This document shows, piece by piece, positions 7,197 to 10,849 of a stretch of 10,849 nt of DNA. Source of the stretch: Mageeibacillus sp. UBA1046 (lineage in GTDB: Bacteria; Bacillota; Clostridia; Saccharofermentanales; DTU023); contig DCDV01000017.1 in assembly GCA_002316595.1 (NCBI GenBank), positions 46,556 through 57,404 on the forward strand, in the 5' to 3' direction. Position 1 is the first letter of the stretch. The number at the start of each line of letters is the position of its first letter. Below the pieces are notes generated by a model. That model saw only the letters and a list, made by a program, of their open reading frames with translations. It searched no databases and was not told where the DNA came from. The position numbers and the translations under genes were made by a program.

Positions 7197-7847
7197 TTAA
7201 CGCTCGCGCGCTTCATAAAGAGATTCCTGCAATTGAAAGCGCTCCGTTTCCAGTCTGGGAATGACTGCGTTTTTACGTCTGCTGCTGCTTAGTGACAGCA
7301 GAGCATTATTAAGACTGTCAGTTACTGTTGTAGAGGATATTTCGGAGGCGCCTGAAGTGCCCAGACTGGCCAGCTGATGGAGCAACTCGCCCTTTTTATC
7401 ACTTTTCACATTTAAGGCTAAAGACATTTGCTGCACATAAACAGACTGATTAAAAGAATGCTCACCCAATCCAAAAATTCGTTTGCCCAGAGGCTTATCA
7501 TTTTCGATTTCATATGTTTTGCCCAGACTCTCATCTGTCAAAATAATTCGATCCATACGCTTTTGTGAGCCAAACTCACAACTGACACGATAGCTGAGGC
7601 CGTTAGCCTCAAAAAGCAGTGCTCCGTCCATACTGTCCTTCCCCCAGGGCATATTGCGAGAGCGCTTACTGCTGCGCAGATCTGCACTATTATGATCCAT
7701 GCCGTAGAAGACAGCAAAAATAAAATCGATCAGAGTACTCTTGCCCCACTCGTTCGGAGCCACGATCAGATTCGCAGCAGGTTTGAAATCAAGAGCAATA
7801 TCTTTCAGATTGCCAAACTGGCCGATCTCAATTCTCTTAATAAACAT
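7197..7847 (-). CDS. N-terminal fragment of YhaN-like ATPase (Walker A half)
   Basis: A 216-codon frame that would be made if translation stops at the TAA. It holds the first half of the nucleotide-binding head: a beta strand MFIKRIEIGQFGNL, Walker A APNEWGKST at 30-38, and a Q-loop candidate at VYVQQMSL (about 136-143). The usual first glycine of Walker A (GPNEAGKST in relatives) is alanine here; the GKS/T core is intact. ATG 7847 overlaps the end of the upstream nuclease gene by 11 bases, and GGGAGG just before it serves as ribosome site, so the two genes are translationally coupled. Without the C-terminal half it lacks Walker B and the ABC signature and cannot hydrolyse ATP on its own. Confidence 0.7.
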   Translation of the reverse strand: MFIKRIEIGQFGNLKDIALDFKPAANLIVAPNEWGKSTLIDFIFAVFYGMDHNSADLRSSKRSRNMPWGKDSMDGALLFEANGLSYRVSCEFGSQKRMDRIILTDESLGKTYEIENDKPLGKRIFGLGEHSFNQSVYVQQMSLALNVKSDKKGELLHQLASLGTSGASEISSTTVTDSLNNALLSLSSSRRKNAVIPRLETERFQLQESLYEARER

Positions 7848-9051
7848 CTTCCAAAGCCTCCCCCCTGAAAGCTGCCACGCCCAGCCTTAAGGCTTGCTGC
7901 AAATCGTCTGTGTCAGCTTCGTTATCACTCTTATCCAAAGCATCTAATATTTTTCTTACGAAAAGACCTCGCAGTGTCTGCTCTTCACCCAGCTCTTCAA
8001 CATTTTCCGCCAGACGCAATTCGTCAATCAGCTTTACATGTCCTATCAGATCACGCAGGCTGGCAGCCAGACGCTGGACATTCAAGGCTGTCGGAGCTTC
8101 TCCCTTTAAATAGATTTTGTATGAATGCCGCTGGTACTTGTCCGGATCAAGTTCTTTGACTTCTGCCACAATCTGATCAATAATCTGCTGATCCGATTGT
8201 GAACTTTTAAGCTCTGTGTTCAGCTCAATAAACATGCGCGAAGCAGAAGCAAGAGGGGAAATGCTTTTAATTTCAGAATTATCAAATTCGACCATCAGTG
8301 CGTGTCTTTGTCCTGCCTCGTTAAAAGACAGCCCCTGTGGACTTCCGGGATACATAGCCAGGACGCTGCGGCGGTCAACATAATCGCCTTGCGGCAGATC
8401 ACTGGCTTTATGTATGTGACCCAGCGCCAAATAATTAAGACTGCTGTTTTTTATCAGCTGCGAGGGCAAAGGATTATACGCTCCTTTTGCAGCGGAACCG
8501 GCCAAAAGTTCACCATGTACTAAACCTATCTTATTCTTCAGCGGTGAATCTGACTCCTGCCCCTCTTCCAAAAATTCTTGGCCGTCATAGACCAGAATTG
8601 ATGCTTCCGTCCCCACATCCGGCAGCATTGTCGTCATCTGATACAAGGATGAAAAACTAACACCCCAGACAGAAGCATCCAGTTTCGGAAAATCGAGACG
8701 AACTATTTTATCTGCAGGAAATACATAAAACTGAGGTATCTGCGAAAAAACCGTCGCATAAGGTGAAGCGGAGGAATATGGATCATGGTTTCCTGCAGCC
8801 AGCAAGATCGGAAAAGAATGTTTGCGAACCAGAAGATCATAGACACGATTTAATTCACGATCCTCGATTTCCGCCATTTCCAGAAAATCTCCGGCAATTA
8901 AAAACAGATCAGCAGCTTCAATTTCTGCCTGCAGCATTAAATTATCAAAACTTTGAATCAGAGCTTCCCGGAAATCCGGGGCATCCTGTCCCAAAGAACG
9001 CATGCGACTTCCCAGGTGTAAATCTGCTGTGTGTAAAATTTTAATGCTCAA
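7837..9051 (-). CDS. yhaO: YhaO/SbcD-like metallophosphoesterase DNA exonuclease
   Basis: 404 residues, matching the length of B. subtilis YhaO. It belongs to the calcineurin-like phosphoesterases that form the nuclease subunit of Mre11/SbcD complexes and work with a Rad50/SbcC/YhaN ATPase on DNA ends. The dimetal motifs are all present: HTADLHLG (Asp10, His12), AGDF (Asp55), GNHD (88-90), GLVHGE (His179) and GHIH (His212, His214). The C-terminal third (about 255-404) is the capping/partner-binding region. The start is TTG at 9051, chosen because AAAGGCGGAG lies 6 bases upstream and no ATG is near; translation from there gives MSIKILHTAD, the normal N-terminus. It is first in a minus-strand unit with the YhaN-like gene (11-base overlap). 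With its ATPase split by a stop codon, the complex may be lost or reduced in this strain. Confidence 0.9.
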   Translation of the reverse strand: MSIKILHTADLHLGSRMRSLGQDAPDFREALIQSFDNLMLQAEIEAADLFLIAGDFLEMAEIEDRELNRVYDLLVRKHSFPILLAAGNHDPYSSASPYATVFSQIPQFYVFPADKIVRLDFPKLDASVWGVSFSSLYQMTTMLPDVGTEASILVYDGQEFLEEGQESDSPLKNKIGLVHGELLAGSAAKGAYNPLPSQLIKNSSLNYLALGHIHKASDLPQGDYVDRRSVLAMYPGSPQGLSFNEAGQRHALMVEFDNSEIKSISPLASASRMFIELNTELKSSQSDQQIIDQIVAEVKELDPDKYQRHSYKIYLKGEAPTALNVQRLAASLRDLIGHVKLIDELRLAENVEELGEEQTLRGLFVRKILDALDKSDNEADTDDLQQALRLGVAAFRGEALEDVY

Positions 9052-9057
9052 AAATTA

Positions 9058-9067
9058 CTCCGCCTTT
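9058..9067 (-). promoter_or_regulatory. Ribosome binding site fixing the TTG start of the nuclease gene
   Basis: Minus-strand AAAGGCGGAG, with GGAG ending 6 bases before TTG 9051. It is the only good site near the conserved N-terminus, so it settles the use of the rare start codon. Confidence 0.7.
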
Positions 9068-9070
9068 CAA

Positions 9071-9112
9071 TATTATCTTAATTTGATACTAATACTATAT
9101 TATCTTAATTTG
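9071..9112 (-). repeat. 15-bp direct repeat upstream of the nuclease operon
   Basis: TATTATCTTAATTTG is found exactly at 9071-9085 and 9098-9112, a 27-base period. On the minus strand this reads CAAATTAAGATAATA twice, ending just before the ribosome site. The location fits a promoter-proximal operator for the yhaO-yhaN unit. The copies also contain A+T-rich -10-like sequence, and I could not pick a convincing promoter. Confidence 0.6.
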
Positions 9113-9220
9113 CTGCCCATTAGGTGCGAACATCATCCAGACTGATTAAATGTCAAAAAGAGCCGGTTAACATAATTACAATTCCGAAGAAATTAGGTAA
9201 ACATCGGGAATACGAAGTAA

Positions 9221-9247
9221 AACATGAGCGACTATAGCGATCATGTT
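9221..9247. repeat. 27-base imperfect palindrome
   Basis: AACATGA (9221-9227) and TCATGTT (9241-9247) are perfect complements. Inside, a G/A mismatch is followed by a CG/CG pair and a 7-base loop. It has no terminator T run on the plus strand; it could be an operator or a remnant of an element end. Confidence 0.45.
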
Positions 9248-9286
9248 GTGACTTTATGATAAACATCTCCTGACGGATAGAAAAAT

Positions 9287-9308
9287 TCAATAAATTTTGA
9301 CATATTGA
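9287..9308. repeat. Inverted repeat TCAATA / TATTGA, distal copy
   Basis: TCAATA (9287-9292) and TATTGA (9303-9308) face each other across 10 bases. The same half-site recurs in the tighter palindrome at 9347-9363, so these may be two sites for one regulator upstream of lrp. Confidence 0.4.
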
Positions 9309-9346
9309 GTTTTTGCACAATAGAGAGAAGTGCAGACGGATGATGA

Positions 9347-9363
9347 TTATTGAATGTCAATAA
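9347..9363. repeat. Perfect palindrome TTATTGA-N3-TCAATAA
   Basis: Seven-base arms with a 3-base ATG spacer, about 50 bases before the lrp -10 element. Size and symmetry fit a dimeric regulator site upstream of the promoter. Confidence 0.5.
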
Positions 9364-9408
9364 CAATATGAAAAAGCCGCTTTCACAAAAGCAAATTAGA
9401 GCAAGATC

Positions 9409-9417
9409 TGATATAAT
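9409..9417 (+). promoter_or_regulatory. Extended -10 promoter of the lrp-type gene
   Basis: TGATATAAT matches the extended -10 form TGnTATAAT exactly. No good -35 lies 16-18 bases upstream, which is usual for extended -10 promoters. It would give a leader of about 100 bases before ATG 9524. Confidence 0.6.
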
Positions 9418-9491
9418 GGGTAGTGGTCTTTAGCCCCTTGCCATAAAGCATTTATTAAGGCAATCAGTAGTTAGTAATAATTAGTTACTTT

Positions 9492-9507
9492 TACTTATTA
9501 ATAAGTA
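9492..9507. promoter_or_regulatory. Perfect 16-bp palindrome before lrp, candidate autoregulatory operator
   Basis: TACTTATTAATAAGTA is its own reverse complement, with an A+T-rich centre. It lies in the leader, ending a few bases before the ribosome site TGGAGA (9511-9516). Lrp/AsnC regulators commonly bind short A+T-centred palindromes and repress their own genes. The half-site ACTTATT reappears at 9998-10004. Confidence 0.5.
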
Positions 9508-9523
9508 GTTTGGAGATTTGTTA

Positions 9524-9991
9524 ATGATTGATGATGTCGATCGCAAAATTCTTGGTCTATTGCTTCAAAACGGAAGAATTACTCATGAAGAGATCGCCAA
9601 ACGTCTAAACTTTTCTCGCCCTGCAATTCATCAAAGAGTTGCAAAATTAACAGAAAAAGGGATTATCAGCAGTTATACCGCGGAAATAAATTGGGAAAAG
9701 CTCGGGTATGCCATAGACGCTTTTATCCTGGCAACTGTGTACACTAAAGATTTCAACGAGATGATCGATGACCTGCTCAAATTAGAGCACGAAGATTGGA
9801 TTGTCTTGAATGTTTATCGAGTAACCGGCAAGCATTGTATAATGTTAAGGGTAAAGGCAAAAAATTCTGCCAGCATAAGCGCTCTTCATGATCAAATGCT
9901 CAAATTTGTAGGTATTGTGGAAACATATACTATGCTTGTTTTGCAAGGCAGAGCGGTAGCTTATAATGAGCTGATGCATATAGAAGACTAA
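9524..9991 (+). CDS. Lrp/AsnC-family transcriptional regulator
   Basis: 155 residues, the normal length of this family of amino-acid-responsive, oligomeric DNA-binding proteins. The N-terminal helix-turn-helix begins DDVDRKILGLLLQNGR (3-18), with the recognition region RPAIHQRVAKLTEKGII (32-48). The linker YTAEINWEKLGY leads to a C-terminal RAM ligand-binding domain with YRVTGKHCIMLRV (98-110). ATG 9524 is preferred over a TTG at 9518 because GGAG (9512-9515) is 8 bases from ATG but only 2 from TTG. It is transcribed away from the nuclease operon and 87 bases ahead of a P5C dehydrogenase gene on the same strand. Lrp-type regulators such as PutR control proline catabolism in other bacteria, so local control of that enzyme, and of itself, is a fair inference. 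The ligand is unknown. Confidence 0.92.
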   Translation: MIDDVDRKILGLLLQNGRITHEEIAKRLNFSRPAIHQRVAKLTEKGIISSYTAEINWEKLGYAIDAFILATVYTKDFNEMIDDLLKLEHEDWIVLNVYRVTGKHCIMLRVKAKNSASISALHDQMLKFVGIVETYTMLVLQGRAVAYNELMHIED

Positions 9992-9995
9992 AATC

Positions 9996-10027
9996 ACACT
10001 TATTCCTGACTGAAGTAAGTGTATAAT
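9996..10027 (+). promoter_or_regulatory. Promoter with overlapping inverted repeat upstream of P5C dehydrogenase
   Basis: TATAAT (10022-10027) is a consensus -10; the -35 region (about 9999-10005) is poor. ACACTTA (9996-10002) and TAAGTGT (10016-10022) form an inverted repeat over the -35/spacer. It includes ACTTATT (9998-10004), the half-site of the palindrome before lrp. With a poor -35 and a covering repeat, regulator control is likely. It could instead be a terminator hairpin for lrp, but no T run follows. Confidence 0.5.
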
Positions 10028-10078
10028 TATGAATACGGCCTCTAGAGTTGCCGCAATCGACAGAAAGTGAGATAGCAA

Positions 10079-10849
10079 ATGAGTAATGGACTTTTTAAGA
10101 TACCTACGGCTGCAAATGAACCTATAAAAGATTACGCTCCGGGTTCTCCTGAAAGAGCTTCTTTAAAGAAAGAGATAGAACGACAATCCAAAATAAAGAT
10201 TGAGATCCCGGCAATTATTGACGGGAAACCCTATATTACCTCAAACAAAGAATACATTGTAATGCCGCATGACCATAATCATGTTTTAGCTGAAGTGTCT
10301 ATCGCAGATGATGAGGGCATTGAATTGGCGATTCAGTCTTCTTTAGCTGCCAGAGAAAAATGGGATAAAATGCCTTGGCAGCATCGGGCTTCAATTTTTA
10401 TCAAGGCCCTCAATTTGGTTAGAGGACCATGGCGGGACAGACTAATCGCCGCCACGATGCTTGGTCAAAGTAAAACCTGTTTTCAGGCTGAAATTGACGC
10501 TGCTTGTGAAGTATGTGATTTTTTCAGCTATAACTTGGCTGAAATGCAGGAAATATATGAGTTTCAGCCCAGGCAAACTCCAGGCGCATGGAATCGCATG
10601 GAATACCGTGGGCTTGACGGTTTTGTTCTTGCAATTTCTCCATTTAATTTCACAGCTTTGGGTGCCAATCTCTCTTGTGCGCCAGCGATAATGGGTAATA
10701 CGGTGATCTGGAAACCTGCCAGAACCGCCATGCTTTCAAATTATTATTTTTACCAGATGTTGCTGGAAGCCGGACTTCCCCCCGGCGTAATTAACTTCCT
10801 GCCGGCCTCAGGTTCAGCGGTCAGCCGCCTGGTTGTACCCCATCCTAAA
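10079..10849 (+). CDS. pruA: L-glutamate gamma-semialdehyde (1-pyrroline-5-carboxylate) dehydrogenase, N-terminal part, 3' end outside window
   Basis: The frame opens at ATG 10079 and runs off the right edge: 257 codons of a family of about 540. The enzyme oxidises glutamate semialdehyde to glutamate with NAD+, the second step of proline breakdown. The N-terminus NEPIKDYAPGSPERASLKKE (13-32) is the hallmark of the ALDH4A1/PruA-type proteins. Also seen are ATMLGQSKTCFQAEIDAACE (125-144), SPFNFTALGANLSCAPA (187-203) with the oxyanion asparagine of PFN, and GNTVIWKPA (206-214) of the NAD-binding domain. The catalytic cysteine lies beyond the window. The ribosome site is weak, AAAGTGAG, 7 bases upstream. 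The gene is preceded by an Lrp-type regulator. No proline dehydrogenase is visible here, so whether proline, ornithine or arginine feeds it cannot be told. Confidence 0.9.
   Translation, partial: MSNGLFKIPTAANEPIKDYAPGSPERASLKKEIERQSKIKIEIPAIIDGKPYITSNKEYIVMPHDHNHVLAEVSIADDEGIELAIQSSLAAREKWDKMPWQHRASIFIKALNLVRGPWRDRLIAATMLGQSKTCFQAEIDAACEVCDFFSYNLAEMQEIYEFQPRQTPGAWNRMEYRGLDGFVLAISPFNFTALGANLSCAPAIMGNTVIWKPARTAMLSNYYFYQMLLEAGLPPGVINFLPASGSAVSRLVVPHPK

Larger units (their letters stand above)
5130..7847 (-). pseudogene. yhaN: YhaN-like Rad50/SbcC-type ATPase interrupted by one in-frame TAA
   Basis: One reading frame of 905 coding positions runs from ATG 7847 to TAG 5130-5132, broken only by TAA at 7197-7199 (codon 217). 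The frame continues without shift: LYEAR ER, stop, KREAEELLELKAL, and both sides are heptad-rich coiled coil, so a single base change (from CAA, GAA or AAA) explains it. Together the halves make a full ABC-type ATPase: Walker A, Q-loop, long coiled coil, two central membrane helices, signature, Walker B and H-loop. Paired with the adjacent phosphoesterase, this is the YhaN/YhaO arrangement of Bacillota, related to SbcCD and thought to act in DNA end processing or repair. No other decay is visible, so this is a recent mutation, a sequencing error, or readthrough. The products of the two halves are described separately. Confidence 0.75.
9052..9523. other. Divergent intergenic region, no gene seen
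   Basis: 472 A+T-rich bases between the minus-strand nuclease operon and the plus-strand Lrp gene. Short frames occur but none has a ribosome site and recognisable product. It holds direct repeats near the nuclease start, an imperfect palindrome at 9221-9247, TCAATA-type inverted repeats at 9287-9363, an extended -10 promoter at 9409-9417 and a palindrome at 9492-9507, each listed separately. Confidence 0.7.

Noticed and set aside
9146..9270. A short minus-strand frame of about 40 codons starting MFIIKSQHDRYS.
   Set aside because: No family resemblance, unusual composition, and the stretch contains the 9221-9247 palindrome; treated as chance.
9130..9310. Parts of the intergenic DNA (for example ATGTCAAAAAG and TTTTGACATATTG) recall the ends of IS21-like insertion sequences.
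   Set aside because: No transposase fragment, terminal inverted repeat pair or target duplication could be identified, so no mobile element is called.
9518..9523. TTG at 9518 as an alternative start for the Lrp-type gene.
   Set aside because: Only two bases separate it from the GGAG ribosome site, whereas ATG 9524 is 8 bases away and gives the normal family N-terminus.
9996..10022. The inverted repeat after lrp as a rho-independent terminator.
   Set aside because: The stem is only 7 bp, is A+T-rich and has no T run. Overlap with a consensus -10 makes an operator more likely.

Overview
The window looks like a chromosomal or genomic-island segment from a Bacillota (clostridia-like) bacterium. 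The YhaO/YhaN-type nuclease pair, with membrane segments in the ATPase coiled coil, Shine-Dalgarno-led starts including a TTG, and moderate to low G+C all fit this. The assignment is an inference from gene families, not from a marker gene.

Left part (2-4338, plus strand): the 3' two-thirds or less of a type III restriction-modification methyltransferase (mod), followed after one base by a complete Res helicase-nuclease (res). An 85-base gap then leads to a small orphan protein with an N-terminal four-cysteine zinc ribbon and one C-terminal membrane helix. About 160 bases further on is a rho-independent terminator inside a nest of overlapping inverted repeats.

Middle part (4339-9051, minus strand): reading in the direction of transcription, a YhaO/SbcD-like metallophosphoesterase nuclease starts from TTG. 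It overlaps by 11 bases a YhaN-like Rad50/SbcC-type ATPase, which is split by a single in-frame TAA. After 167 bases comes a heliorhodopsin gene. It keeps the retinal lysine and counterion glutamate motifs and transmembrane segments 2-7, but has lost the region coding for transmembrane segment 1. It converges on the plus-strand zinc-ribbon gene.

Right part (9052-10849): a 472-base divergent intergenic region rich in direct and inverted repeats, then an Lrp/AsnC-family regulator (plus). After an 87-base promoter/operator-like gap comes the first 257 codons of an ALDH4/PruA-type L-glutamate gamma-semialdehyde (P5C) dehydrogenase, which runs off the window. The regulator-enzyme order suggests local control of proline/glutamate catabolism. 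A half-site, ACTTATT, is shared by a perfect palindrome before lrp and an inverted repeat at the dehydrogenase promoter.

The most notable items are the TM1-less heliorhodopsin beside DNA-processing genes, the single nonsense codon in the YhaN-like gene, and the repeat-based candidate operators. No CRISPR array, tRNA, rRNA or intact mobile element was seen.
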